DNA of 64,000 nucleotides from Bremia lactucae (lineage: Eukaryota; Oomycota; Peronosporomycetes; Peronosporales; Peronosporaceae), in assembly GCF_004359215.1 (NCBI RefSeq), contig NC_090610.1:3870579-3934578 (forward strand). The letters run 5' to 3'. Shown in pieces: positions 1 to 10,660 of the stretch (positions are counted from its first letter, which is position 1; every line of letters starts with the position of its first letter). The notes beneath the pieces were generated by a model. The model made no database searches. It saw only the letters and a list, made by a program, of their open reading frames with translations, and had not been told where the DNA came from. The position numbers and the translations under genes are program-made.

Positions 1-11
1 TTAATGATCTA

Positions 12-800
12 GTGCTACTCTCTACGGTAAACTTACCTAAGCGATTAGTCACTAATGTGGGTAGCAGTAAACTACTACCCAAGTTCATTGGGCCTTTCCG
101 TGTACTGCATCGAAGAGGCAATGCGTACACAATAGAATTGCCACGTAGGATGCGAACGCATCCTACGTTTTACGTTGGTCGGCTCCGCCCGTACCATCAG
201 TACGCGGCTTCTTCCGAGGACGGATGTGACCACCCTTTTCAAGAATCCCCAAAAGATTGTTGTGATCGTGAAACAGATTCTCATGTTGAACCTGAAGTTT
301 TTCATGCCGGTTCCGAATATTCTCAAAACTACGATGAGCTGACGACAGCTCATCGCGAACAGCGTAACATTTCCGTTAGTACTCCAACATGGAGTACGCA
401 CTCTTCGAACGGTCTTCCACCCACTCGATATCGTGAGCCTGCCCCGTCTGCTCCAACTAGCGATGCTTGCGGCGATCGAGGTCAAGTCCCTCCTCCAATT
501 CATGGAGGAAGCGATCGGTTTTGTCGATCCTCGACATTAGATCCGACATACGATTCGGATCTAATTTACCCTCCTCCACCACAACCATTAGTGAATTCCC
601 ACGGTGATCAACGTTTCCTTGTGGAACGTATCCAGAACCACCGTGTTGTGAAGGGGTAGCGAACGAGTTATCTTGTTCGCTGGCGTGGTTATCCACCTTC
701 ACATGACAGCTGGGAGCCTCGTTCCCAGCTGGTAGCTGACGTTGAGGCCTCGTACGTCAGTATGACGAGACCCATCCGATGGTTCAGAAGGCCCATCGTG
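12..800 (+). pseudogene. pol C-terminus: integrase tail plus chromodomain (broken)
   Basis: The frame opens with the integrase C-terminal signature (GSSKLLPKFIGPFRVL, then a Leu-Pro and RMRTHPTFYVGRL segment), typical of the domain that ends Ty3/Gypsy integrases. A linker of about 130 residues rich in Ser, Pro and Asp follows. A chromodomain follows from about 598 (FLVERIQNH, then SYLVRWRGYPPSHDSWEP). It is broken: a TAG at 657-659 stands where the sister copy at 61099-61443 has CAG (Gln), and one base is missing near 753 in the end of the chromodomain. Chromodomains of this type guide integration to marked chromatin. The element is therefore not autonomous as it stands. Most of this stretch is also covered by the antisense frame at 163-1680. 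Confidence 0.85.
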
Positions 801-1680
801 AAACACGCGCCCCTGGCGCATGTAAATCAATTGCAAAACGTCAATCGCATCCCCTTTCTCAGGGCAAAGAATGGGAATAGACATCCCCTTTTACCCTCTT
901 CGAGTTGTCAACACAACACGGACAGGGATCACCCCACGTGAGGTATGGAAGCCCAGCCTCACGTGACAACCGATGCAATTTATACTTTGCACCGGTTGGA
1001 GTTCTTTTCTCAAACTTAACGCGATTCGCGTTAAGTTTTTGAAGCCAGGCTTCGTGTCCAATGTCTTTGACATTGCGAACGAACGCGCTTCAGGCTTGCA
1101 TAAGCAAAACTTTATCTCGCTAATTGTTGCCACTAAACCATCGATGCTTAAGAAGAGCATCGAGATGGAAATCTTCCTCAGCGCGAAAGTTCCTCGCGCT
1201 GGAATCAAGGCCATGTAGCTTTGTCGCAATAAAGAAAGAATATTTATTGTGAGGAGTAGTTTCGCTAGACAAGCTATTGATGAGCCTTCCTAGCAAAAGA
1301 CACGGCTTCTTTTCTGGGGCAGAATGAGACATTTTAGTGTCTTCACTCCCCTGAGTAAAACCCACTGAAGCAGGGGTACCACAAGTGCTTTGCTTAGGAT
1401 GGCTTACGCCATCGTCATCACCTTGCACAGAAACACGTGAAGATGACCCTACGGGAGACGGAACAAGCGATGAGGGATCATCCTCATCGTCAGGAGTGGA
1501 AGATACTACGGCAGACGTTCCGTCTGCCGCAAGAGATAACAGTGCGTCACCCGCGGCTGCACGTACTCCAGCCAAAGGCGCAGCCCTATCAACTCCCCGC
1601 ACGAATTTGTTCTTCATGCGATACAATTTAAAATGATGATTTTGACCAATCAACATCGTTTTTATAAATGAAGTGATCAC
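163..1680 (-). pseudogene. antisense ORF (aORF) of family A, copy 1, with stops
   Basis: This frame runs opposite to pol, beginning about 60 bp inside the 3' LTR. The first part (1680 to 1120) is open for 186 residues: an Ala-rich start, a Ser/Asp-rich acidic stretch, then a conserved block ending DALLKHRWFSG. It continues with in-frame stops and shifts to about 891 and then 884-699. A further part (702 to 457, then on to 163) ends in a helical segment with RSKSAYSMLEY and RHEKLQVQHENL, which reads as a coiled coil. The frame is recognisably the same as in 60139-61756 (plus strand of a minus element), and stops fall at different places in the two copies, as expected for independent decay of a once-open frame. 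No known function recognised. It could be a fortuitous reverse frame, but the conserved coiled coil in a distant copy at 16067-16309 argues against that. Confidence 0.6.
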
Positions 1681-1718
1681 ATAGTGACCACTCCATCCAA
1701 TGACAGTCAGAGTGATTG

Positions 1719-1737
1719 TCGTTTAAGGGAGGGGTGA
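1719..1737 (+). promoter_or_regulatory. polypurine tract before the 3' LTR
   Basis: A short purine-rich run (AAGGGAGGGG followed by TGA) sits directly before the LTR start, the place where plus-strand DNA synthesis of LTR retrotransposons is primed. The minus element at 60010 has the related tract on the other strand. Confidence 0.7.
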
Positions 1738-2160
1738 TGTAACGGGGTGTATCGTTACATGAAATTAACACTTAAAGGTTGTTAATTAATATATTATTTA
1801 AAAGGTAGATAATATTTGGAGGATATAACTTTAAATAGTAATGTTCATCTTATCCATAAATAGATATAGGCCATTATATCTATTAATTCCGCGGACTAGT
1901 CAACTGTAGATGTAAACAAAAGAGAGAGACAGATAAGATTAGGTAAGGTTTCAATTGCATGTTTAGTATAAGTTTATGATTAAGTTAGAGTTAACAGATA
2001 GAAAGAAGAGATACTTAATTATATTGATACAGTTTTCATTCTACCCTCTATAAGATAGTTACCTTAAAGAGATGTCTTCCTCTGCACGTACTAGTGTACG
2101 TGAAATAACGTAAGACACCACTCGCAACTGAAGCAGTACAAGTCGTAGTGCCCCGTTACA
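1738..2160 (+). repeat. family A LTR (423 bp)
   Basis: It starts TGTAACGGGG and ends CCCCGTTACA, a 10-bp terminal inverted repeat. Near its 3' end it carries short inverted repeats around TGCACGTACTAGTGTACGTG and GACTTGTACTG-like motifs that recur in every family A LTR. A near-identical copy lies at 7265-7688. Confidence 0.9.
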
Positions 2161-2180
2161 GCTAAGACCTCTTATATTGA

Positions 2181-2550
2181 GGGTTTTATCGTTATATGTA
2201 ATTAACACTTAAAGGTTGTTAATCATTATATTATCTAAAAGGTAGGTAATATTTGGGAAGTATTACTTCACATAGTAAGATTCGAAAAGCTTATCAATTG
2301 GTAGATGCATGTTATTTAATCTAGTTGCTCCGGGGTCCAGTCAGCACTGGACGCGCACAAAGAGAGACAGATAACACTTTATTACATGTTTTGTGTTTAT
2401 AATTAAGTTAGTATTAAGTAGAAAGACAAGAAAAATTTATTATATATAAATACAGTTTTTAATTTATACTTTTTAAAGCAACCACTCGCACTGAGGCAGT
2501 GCGAAGTGGACTTGTACTGAAGCAGTACAAGTCGGCAGTGCCCCGTTACA
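2181..2550 (+). repeat. family A LTR, 5' end truncated
   Basis: It begins abruptly 20 bp after the previous LTR, without the TGTAACGGGG start, and ends normally in CCCCGTTACA. It serves as the 5' LTR of the gag fragment that follows. The joint between this LTR and the preceding one is reproduced exactly at 7689-7718. Confidence 0.8.
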
Positions 2551-2570
2551 CCTGGTAGCACTTTGTAGTC
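2551..2570 (+). promoter_or_regulatory. putative primer binding site
   Basis: CCTGGTAGCACTTTGTAGTC directly follows the LTR end. The same sequence follows the LTR at 42239, and close variants follow the family C LTR at 24317 and occur at 53984. TGG at the start is what is expected opposite a tRNA CCA end; the primer tRNA was not identified. Confidence 0.55.
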
Positions 2571-2606
2571 CGTCCTAGGACCACAGTTCCATCATCTAAC
2601 ATGTAA

Positions 2607-3510
2607 ATGTTAGAGTATAATGGAAATACGCATCACGTTTCGCGTGATAGCTACTCCTCTCTGAGTGACATAGAAAGGAGAGCTGTCAAACGAATGAGTT
2701 CGACCGTAGGGAATGATGCCATCTTGGTCATGCTGTCCGGTTTGGACAGAGATGCCCTGCATTCAACTATCGCCAAGTTCATACAACATGAACTTGACGA
2801 TGCGAAGGAGAAGGTAGCCTTGCTTAATCAGCAAGGCTCTCAACAGGCAGAATTGCTGATGTTACAACAGGTACAGACCCCTGTACCTGGGATGACGCAA
2901 ACGCGTCGTACCGAAACCTTAAAAATTGACATCTCTAAGTTTAGGGGAGTCGAAGAAGATTTCCTCTTAAGATGGTTTGTCGAGTTGGACGATGCCATAA
3001 GGGCACGTCACATCATCGACGAGCAAATACAAGTCGCATTTGCTCAGTCAAACTTGGAGAGGTCGTGCCAAAACTTGGGCACTAGGCCTTTAGTTGCGCA
3101 ACCCATATGTCTTTGGTTACTAGAGGCTTTTAAAGCCCGGCTCAAACAGACGTTTGAACCGCCTAGAGGTGAGTTCAGAGCTCGATCAGAGCTTCTGAAA
3201 CTCAAGCAAGGCAAGCGTGATGTGCACGCTTATGCCAAGCACATTCGACTCTTAGCGTATCACATTAAAACCAGTTCATGAACACACGTTAATTACGGTG
3301 GTCATTCAAGGTCTTACGGATGGTCCCGTAAAGACCCACCTGTTCCGCTTGGAAACGGATACGCTTGAAGAAGAAATATCCGTTGCGGTACAGGAGGACT
3401 TTAGCTTGAGAAAGGCTCAAGCTAGCTCGTCAGCTCGTCAACGTATCGTCCTCCAAGACGACAAGTCAACCTATGGACTCTCATTCGTCGAAAGCGAGAG
3501 ACCTCGACTT
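2607..3510 (+). pseudogene. Gag of a family A element, frameshifted and truncated
   Basis: The first part (2607-3281) is a Gag-like protein: an N-terminal helical segment (LVMLSGLDRDALHSTIAKFIQ), one copy of the Leu-Leu-x-Leu-Gln-Gln unit that is amplified in sister copies, then a capsid segment ending RSELLKLKQGKRDVHAYAKHI, typical of the retrotransposon gag family. A shift at about 3275-3298 moves the frame on to the continuation (VIQGLTDGPVKTHLFRLETD ... LRKAQASSS ... SFVESERPR). The zinc knuckle and everything after it are missing; at about 3510-3570 the sequence runs into LTR pieces. It forms the particle shell in intact elements. Confidence 0.85.
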
Positions 3511-3570
3511 TTGATGGTGAGAATTGCTTTCTTGTTGAAAGTTTCTAGAACCATCGTTAGGCAAACGGGG

Positions 3571-4092
3571 TTCGAACTTTTTAAAGAGAGTCTTCCACTG
3601 CACGTACTTGTGTACGTAAAGTGACATAAGACAGCACTCGCACTGGAGCAGTGCTTTAACGGGGCACTGCCGACTTGTACTGCTTCAGTACATGTCCACT
3701 TTGCTCTGCCTCAGTGCGAGTGGTGCCTCAGTCACTTCACGTACACTAGTACGTGCAGAGGGAGACTCTTTTTAAAACACTTTCTTTAAAGAGCGTTAAA
3801 TAAGAACTTTATTAATATAATTAAGTTCTTCTTGTCTTTTACTTAATACGAACTTAATTATAAATCAATACAAAACATACACTGAAAGTCTTATCTGTCT
3901 TTCTCTGTGCGCGCGTCCAGCGCTGACTGGACCGCGGAGAAAGTAGATATAATGGTTTATATCTACCAATGGATAAGCTTTTAGAATATTACCATGTAAA
4001 GTAATATTCTCCAAAAATTAGCTACCTTTTAGATAATATATTAGCTAACAACCTTTAAGTGTTACTTTCATGTAACTATACACCCCGTTACA
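3571..4092 (-). repeat. two family A LTR pieces joined tail to tail
   Basis: Bases 3571-3654 are the last ~80 bp of a plus-strand family A LTR (AAAGAGAGTCTTCC..., GTACTTGTGTACGT...). They run directly into a full-length family A LTR in minus orientation (about 3655-4092, ending CACCCCGTTACA). The junction makes a long inverted repeat around 3650. The minus LTR has no recognisable internal sequence to its right. Confidence 0.8.
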
Positions 4093-4871
4093 AGTGCAAG
4101 TGGCTTCAGTACAACTCGGCAGCTGCCCCGTTGCACGCAAGACATAGTCTCGCGTCTTGATACATATCAGGCTTCTATAAGTAAATAAAAACCAAACCAA
4201 ATTGAAGGCCATTTCAAACATATCAACTCATTGCTCACCGCACATTGCGCGCGTCTTGCAGCGATTGGTGGGATTGATGTTATGACCTATATCAACGAAT
4301 TAAACATAATCGTCACGTTACTGCTACAATATTATCTACCAAAATAAGAATATGTGTTAGTTCTCTTAGGGGTAATAATAATTATGTAATGGAATACCCC
4401 TATATACAATTTTCAGGTATTTACACAGAAAGTGGTGGCTTATTGCAGCCTTGCCTTTAAGTACCGAGCGATCTCAAACTCAATTTTAATCGGCTTATTG
4501 TGTGAGACTTAAACAGCTTTATACTATTATGATGATATTCGAACTCGTCTTTCTTGCAATGTTTAGTCAATTCAAAACGAAGTAAATATAAAAACTAATA
4601 GCTTTCTTATATTAAGTTGGATATTTATTTCGTTTTTGAGCTGAATAAACTTTGCTATATCGGAAGTGAAATAACAAATGTGTGAAATCAGGAGTGAAAT
4701 GTTACAAAACAAATTTGACAGTGCACTTGATTGCTGTAGAGCAGAAAGTGCTCGATTATAGGGAGATAATTATGATTCTCTGCGGCTTATGTATTTACGG
4801 AGCAAATTGATCAAGGCGGGCAGATAGAATACTAATGTAGTGCCATGCCACATCTCATCCCTTACGTAAGC
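4093..4871. other. spacer, no gene seen
   Basis: AT-rich sequence between the inverted LTR and the 3' end of the next gene. No open frame, repeat or transposon fragment is recognisable. Confidence 0.5.
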
Positions 4872-6083
4872 TTAAGCAAAAACTCCAGCATCTTCGAGCG
4901 CACGATATGCGTTGCAAGCGTGCTTTTTTAGACGAGGATCTTCGATATTTCGCCATTCCTGTACCAACTTCAACACGCGGCCGGCATTAACGGACTTAGC
5001 AAGATCATCGTAATATAGCGGACAAAGCGTCTCTATCACATGGAGACTTTCTCGCTGCACCTCTGGGGTAATGTCAGAGCCGCCGGCAGCGAGATCAACG
5101 ATATATTGCCAGCCATCAGATTCAATAAAAATCTTTCGGCACTGCGGGTGGTCACAAAGCCGCGCAAGGGCGGCACTCACTAATCGGGAGACGTTAGCAT
5201 ATTTGGATTGACCGAGCAACACAAGCTGCGGTACCAGACTTGTCATGTCAAGCCGAGCTTCCCCGACCGTAGACATAGATATAGTACCGAGCACACCCTG
5301 CATCTGCGTATCGGCATACTTGCTCTCCAGTAGACCCTTAAGAGCTGAGACTCCATTTTTAATGCTTCTAGGGGAAAGCGGCAACTTCGGCAACGGTTTC
5401 GGGGCAGCACGCTTAATGCCATTAACGGTGGGGGATCTTTCAATAAGCAGCTGACTGCGGCGAAACAAGATCTTAAGCTCATGAAAAAGGTGCATAAGTG
5501 CCGTGATGTCACCCTCGCGCCGTTGTACTTCGATGACATATTCTTGCTTAGTCGTCTTAAAGATGATTATGTTCAGACTGACGCGTTGCGCGCCACCACA
5601 CCTACGGTACTCGACCTTCCATTTGCACTTGTCAGCATTAAACTGGAAGTCCGTGTCCAGCTCGCAGAGCTTGACACCCACGACGCCGCACACGCGCTGG
5701 GTTGATTCAAGCTTGACGTGAAAATGCGTGTGCATCTCGAGACGAAACGGCGCCGGCGGAAGGTCGCGAGGCGCCACTTTCACATACTTTGTACGGTCGA
5801 CGCGGGTTCCAAATGAAGGCGCGCCAACGCTACCATCGCTTAAATTGGCCTTCTTCTTCTTCGAAACCATTTTGAAAGATGTGGGGCCAGAAAAGGCGGC
5901 TCCCGATTGGCCGTGCAGGGTGTGGGGGCCCATAATGCTTAACGCTGGAGGCGCTGACGCCACGGCCATCGATCTGTACTGTGGGAGGTCAGCATGTTCA
6001 TTTGGAGTCAATGTTCGGAACACAGGCTTCTCTTCCAGCTTTTGATCAGCCTTTTCTTGGCTAGGGCTGCTCATTGTATGCAC
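4872..6083 (-). CDS. ARM-like repeat protein of unknown function (403 aa)
   Basis: A single open exon of 403 codons, starting at an ATG that follows a short spacer and with no competing longer frame. The first ~90 residues are polar and low in order. Residues of about 110-215 form a compact domain alternating hydrophobic strands (FRLEMHTHFHVKLE, CKWKVEYRR, LNIIIFKTTKQEYVIEVQRR) followed by a helix with a Phe-His-Glu-Leu core; the pattern is reminiscent of kinase-associated KA1-like folds but this is a weak resemblance. Residues of about 250-400 are paired helices (LVPQLVLLGQSKYANVSRLVSAALARL; HVIETLCPLYYDDLA) like ARM/HEAT repeats. It is a convincing host gene by length, codon use and lack of transposon motifs. 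Function unknown. Confidence 0.75.
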   Translation of the reverse strand: MHTMSSPSQEKADQKLEEKPVFRTLTPNEHADLPQYRSMAVASAPPALSIMGPHTLHGQSGAAFSGPTSFKMVSKKKKANLSDGSVGAPSFGTRVDRTKYVKVAPRDLPPAPFRLEMHTHFHVKLESTQRVCGVVGVKLCELDTDFQFNADKCKWKVEYRRCGGAQRVSLNIIIFKTTKQEYVIEVQRREGDITALMHLFHELKILFRRSQLLIERSPTVNGIKRAAPKPLPKLPLSPRSIKNGVSALKGLLESKYADTQMQGVLGTISMSTVGEARLDMTSLVPQLVLLGQSKYANVSRLVSAALARLCDHPQCRKIFIESDGWQYIVDLAAGGSDITPEVQRESLHVIETLCPLYYDDLAKSVNAGRVLKLVQEWRNIEDPRLKKHACNAYRALEDAGVFA

Positions 6084-7264
6084 TTAATCTTGCGCGCCTT
6101 CGGGAAATCTGTGAATGAGCTATAATTATTCGGTAGAGAAGCCGCCTCCCACAATTGGCTCGCTTATGTTATACAGACGAGGCAAAAGAAACTTCCTTGA
6201 CCTATCCTTGGCCAAAGAATGTTCCAACATTCTGCGATGCGTGGATAACCGGGCGCACGAACGGGACGTATGTTACCGTTCCTCAGGCCTTAGCGCAGAG
6301 CATTCTCGTCTGAAACACACGCATCGTTATTAATTTAGTAAATTTTCTTTGCACGTGACGTTTCTGTCACGCGGTCATACATAAGGTTGTGACGATAGTG
6401 GCGCGATGAACAGCCGCTTCGTCGGTTTCCAGTCAAGAGGCGGCAACTAGCCGCTACTGTGCTTCATGACTCTCTGTTGATTGGACTTTGCAACTTGTCG
6501 ACGCATTGAAATATTAACTACCACCACGAAGCCGACAAGTGTAATTTTCGCATGCTGTTTTGTTAAATAAGAAGTCGCAAAAACACTTTAAACGAACGCC
6601 AATTGTAGCCCTAACGACCCTGTGAGTTTGGCTTGGCTTAGTATCTAATTGGTTGCTGGATTATGCTTCGTCTAAAACACGTTGACGACAACGCGTGCGC
6701 TAAGCACGGCGAATGCGTCATCGTGTTACATCTGGCTACTTCTAGCAAAAGGGGATATTGGGGTTCAGGCTGGCTAGGTAGATATTGCTGCAGGTTTAAT
6801 CCAATTGGACAATATTTGAAAAGATTAGATGTTGCCCGATTTTTTTGTTGTCCGAGGATGAAAGACTTTTAGAGATAATTAAGCAAACTTCTGTGAATGC
6901 ATGGCACGCTTCTCAGCAATGATTCTAACTGTGGCATTGCCATTTGATCAATTGAGTTGCGAAAAAAGCATTAGGCTTTTGAATTCAGATTTAGGTCTTT
7001 TGGTCCCCGTCTGCCTAGGTCCGATTTCGTGTAGAATATATGCATTAATAATATGAATTTCCGGACTTGTACATAGCAGACCCGACATTTCTTTAATATC
7101 TATCGTAGAAAGTTGCTGCACTAATATGATTGGTTTTCGAAAAAGTCGAGGAGAATTCCCACCGAAGGCCTCGTAGAACTAACAGCAGTTTGAGCCTATA
7201 AGTCTTCCTCTGACTCAAGGGCTAGGAAGCTCCGCTATGCTAAGTTGCACTTGTATTCGATCCA
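6084..7264. other. spacer with decayed LTR end near 7200
   Basis: Upstream region of the ARM-like gene. Short frames (for example 6115-6333 and 6663-6872) show no recognisable domain. At about 7195-7240 the CTTCCTCTGACT...AGCTCCGCTA motif matches the 3' end of the family C LTR (compare 24285-24316), so an old family C LTR remnant abuts the family A LTR at 7265. Confidence 0.5.
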
Positions 7265-7688
7265 TATAACGGGGTGTATCATTACACTAAATTAACACTT
7301 AAAAGGTTGTCAATAAATATATTATCTAAAAGGTAGATAATATTTGGAGGATATAACTTTAAATAGTAATGTTCATCTTATCCATAAATAGATATAGGCC
7401 ATTATATCTATTAATTCCGCGGACTAGTCAACTGTAGATGTAAACAAAAGAGAGAGACAGATAAGATTAGGTAAGGTTTCAATTGCATGTTTAGTATAAG
7501 TTGATGATTAAGTTAGAGTTAACAGATAGAAAGAAGAGATACTTAATTATATTGATACAGTTTTCATTCTACCCTCTATAAGATAGTTACCTTAAAGAGA
7601 TGTCTTCCTCTGCACGTACTAGTGTACGTGAAATAACGTAAGACACCACTCGCAACTGAAGCAGTACAAGTCGTAGTGCCCCGTTACA
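7265..7688 (+). repeat. family A LTR (424 bp), near-identical to 1738-2160
   Basis: Full LTR with TATAACGGGG start (one change from TGTAACGGGG) and CCCCGTTACA end. Internal sequence matches 1738-2160 almost base for base, including long AT-rich stretches, with scattered single changes. Confidence 0.9.
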
Positions 7689-7708
7689 GCTAAGACCTCT
7701 TATATTGA

Positions 7709-8060
7709 GGGTTTTATCGTTATATGTAATTAACACTTAAAGGTTGTTGTTAATCATTATATTATCTAAAAGGTAGGTAATATTTGGGAAGTATTACTTC
7801 ACATAGTAAGATTCGAAAAGCTTATCAATTGGTAGATGCATGTTATTTAATCTAGTTGCTCCGGGGTCCAGTCAGCACTGGACGCGCACAAAGAGAGACA
7901 GATAACACTTTATTACATGTTTTGTGTTTATATATATAGTAGATAGAAACAGAAGAACTTAATTATTTATAATACTGTTTACTTTTAACCCTCTTCAAAG
8001 CAAGTGTTTTGAAAGAGAGTCTTCCTCTGCACGTACTAGTGAACGTGAAGTGACGTGTGG
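7709..8060 (+). repeat. family A LTR truncated at both ends
   Basis: It lacks the normal start in exactly the same way as the LTR at 2181-2550 and follows the previous LTR with the same 20-bp joint. It differs from 2181-2550 after about 7930 and stops short of the CCCCGTTACA end, passing into unrelated sequence at about 8060. Confidence 0.8.
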
Positions 8061-8449
8061 CATCACTCAAGTGGACAAATCAACGGTGGCGTGAGCTGCC
8101 TTCCACGTGCTATAACACGTGGATCGACGCCAAGTCGGTCGGGCTGTTGTTACAAAAAGGGGTCTCCCCCCTCCAGGTAAGAAAGTCCCTGACCATTCGT
8201 ACCGGACCTATTCGTCGGGAGCAGCGCAGGCTTGGCCGTCGTCGGATGACGTGGGAGACGCCATGCCACGTGGAGTCAAAAAGCAGACTTCACCTTGGAT
8301 CAAGTGACTATATTCGCGCTCAAAATACCATGGGCTGCGCTATAGCGTTGTTTATCAACTCCACCCCCACGGCTCCTCGTGGCTCCAATTCGAGTCGAAT
8401 TCACAAAAAGTGGCGTCAACCCTGTTAACGCCTGTACAGCATTGTTGAG
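8061..8449. other. unassigned GC-richer segment
   Basis: Two overlapping plus-strand frames (8057-8428 and 8119-8307) are open but match nothing recognised. A perfect hairpin CCACGTGC...GCACGTGG-like structure lies near 8101-8120, as is common in the coding DNA of the local elements, so this is most likely an internal piece of a retrotransposon. Confidence 0.35.
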
Positions 8450-9110
8450 TGCAAATAATAGTCGATTTCAATTGCCTTAATCTTGGAAATTTCTATCTTT
8501 AAGCTTTGGGGTCGACTCGAATGCGTCGGCCCGCTAGCAGCATGTAAATGCCGCTGTCTTAATGGTTTTAACTGCTTAGCACCCTGTTCTCTCAACACCT
8601 CTGCGTGTTATGAAACTTGCTGGTGAAGTACGGATACTTTTTCTTGGGATCCATCGAGTTTATGCTGTATGAACTCGGCTATGGCAGCATGTTGTTCACC
8701 TGTGCTCAGAGTGAACAGCATGGCGCCAACGGCTGGCCCACCTACGACCAACTCATGCGTTTGATCGCTCTCCATTTCAAGTCAATCAAATGAGTGAACC
8801 TTTCACGCTTTGAGTTTAGCCTTCTTGAGGGGCTTGAAAGCTCCCTCATTCTTTATCTGTTGAAAGGACTACAAAGTGCTACTAGGTGAAACGGGAAACC
8901 TTTTGCTAGTACTGATACCAGTACTAGTCAACCTAAACTGATTACAATAAAGCTCGACTTGTTCAGGTACACGGCGTGCAGAGGAAGGTTAAGAAGCTAA
9001 GCTGTAACGGTGTGCCATTGACTTGTACTGCTGCATACATATTCACTTCGCAATGCTTCAGTTCGTCGTGCGGCCACCTCGCACTGCCACCTCCAATACA
9101 CGGCTTCTAG
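8450..9110 (-). mobile_element. Gag start and 5' LTR fragments of family B and family A, minus strand
   Basis: Bases 8450-8790 read on the minus strand as a broken relative of the Gag N-terminus at 20296-20607 (AIAEFIQH-like segment, heptad-like Leu/Gln region). From about 8885 to 9000 sequence related to the start of the family B LTR (CTAGTACTG...CAGAGGAAGG) follows. From 9003 a short family A LTR start (TGTAACGGTGTGCC) is joined on. All pieces are truncated. Confidence 0.6.
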
Positions 9111-9629
9111 GTCAGTCCTGGAAGCATTTCCTGTGCGAACTTAAGCGGGTATAATTGATCAAGTGCTTGGTCACAGAGGAGGCTACGAACAGCATCTTAT
9201 CACGTGAAGAGGACGAGTCTGCTTTGAAGCGGAAAGATTGATTCGCGGCTCAATCTTTGGAAGCTCTACGCGGGAATCACGTAACCCAGCCTACCAAATC
9301 ATCTGCGAACACGCAAACGTGTTTCGCCTTAACTCCCTGCTGATCGGGGAGTTCAACACGATATTGACCTCATACCTGGGTCTTAATGGTGTGTGACGCG
9401 GCAGTGGCTGTTGCCGCGCCATCCAGTCAAGACGATTTCTTTGAGGGCCGCCGCAAAGCCGACCATGTGTGCGAGAGTGTCTCGCTTCATGCAAATATTA
9501 CCTCCTGTGTGAAAAGCCAACTGGCGGATGGCGTCTCGTCCACGCTTTTTATAGGCTGAACGATGCCACTGTCCCAGCACATACACTGATTCCCAGCAAG
9601 GATATGGTGCTGAACTGAACGTCTGGGAG

Positions 9630-10660
9630 TGCAATTTACAAAGCGATCGACCTGCCATCGACCTGACTAATGGTTTTTGCCGGACTTTTATGAGACCAAG
9701 TGATAATCCCCTGACAGCAGTCAGCATGCCGAACGGTATGCTCTGGGAATGATATTATTCTTGCCCGGCTTGTAGTGAACGACGAAATAGTACTCAAAGA
9801 AAAAAAATAAAGCCAGCGAGCCATTCGTTGCGATATAGAAGGGATTTTTGTTGCGGTTCGCAATGACGCGTGATCAGAGTACAGCGCGAAGGTATATTCT
9901 CCGAGAAGTTGCACTCGAAATTTGACGATAGCGTACCGCATAGCCAATATTTCCTGTCGTGGACGGTATAATTCTTCTCGGCGGGCTTCAGTTGTCGTGA
10001 TTGATAGCTCACGACCCGTTCATGACCGTCGTCGTCAAATTGCATGAGTATGCAGCCGATCGCGAAATAGCTGGCATCGCAGCGATACGACATTAAAAGG
10101 CTTCGACTCGTCCTGCAAGATTAGGACTGGAGCCGAAGCCAGACTCTTCTTCACGGATTCAAATGCGGCCTGATGCTCAGGACGCCACGATTACATGGCG
10201 TTTTCTTTAAGAGAGATGATAATGGTTGAATAAATCCAGCGCAATTCTTCGTGTACTTGTCTAGATAATCGGCTTAACAAGCCATTGATGCAACTCTGTG
10301 AGGTTCGTAGGTAATGGCCATGAGCAGATACATACAAATTTTTCAGGATCGGCTTAAATCCTTGCTTTATTGACGAAGCAGCCGAGCACCGGAAATTACG
10401 GTGGTGAAAATATACACTTCTTCAAATTCGCGTAAAATTAGCTGTCTCTCATCACTTAAAATACTTGTTTTTTAGTGTCCTAAATGTGAGTCGACTTCAC
10501 TGAGGTCGCCCTCAGCGCGACTATAAATTAAAATGGCGTCGAAGTAGCTCGGCGAAAACTTGCGAAGTGGTCGCAGCACTTGCGACACCATGCGATTAAT
10601 TGTGTCGGAAGGGCTCTTCAGGTTCTTGCCGATGCCCTGTCGCGGTGTCCTGACCATAAT
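9630..10660 (-). pseudogene. RT-RNase H fragment of a Gypsy pol, minus strand
   Basis: Bases 10657-10472 contain an RT palm piece (LRPLRKFSPSYFDAILIYSR), in which the usual YxDD reads Y-F-D-A, so the catalytic site is damaged. Bases 10093-9794 and 9947-9636 hold RNase H motifs in two frames: CDASYFAIGCILMQFDDDG, RVVSYQSRQLKPAEKNY and a DHASLRTA segment. The stretch from 9630 down to about 9280 is open in pieces but unclear. Non-functional fragment. Confidence 0.75.

Larger units (their letters stand above)
1..2160 (+). mobile_element. 3' end of a Ty3/Gypsy chromovirus-type LTR retrotransposon (family A), cut by the window edge
   Basis: Reading left to right: the integrase C-terminal SH3-like segment, a Ser/Pro-rich linker, a chromodomain, about 1 kb holding an antisense reading frame, a purine-rich tract just before the LTR, and the 3' LTR. 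The upstream gag, protease, RT, RNase H and most of integrase lie outside the window. The purine tract followed by TGTAACGGGG is the usual polypurine tract/LTR junction, which fixes the strand as plus. The same layout, mirrored, occurs at 59573-64000. Confidence 0.9.

Noticed and set aside
5245..6045. Plus-strand frames opposite the ARM-like gene
   Set aside because: Reverse shadows; the minus frame is far longer and shows folded-domain patterns.
6115..6872. Short frames in the spacer, considered as small secreted or effector-like genes
   Set aside because: No signal peptide, no RxLR or similar motif, no supporting context.
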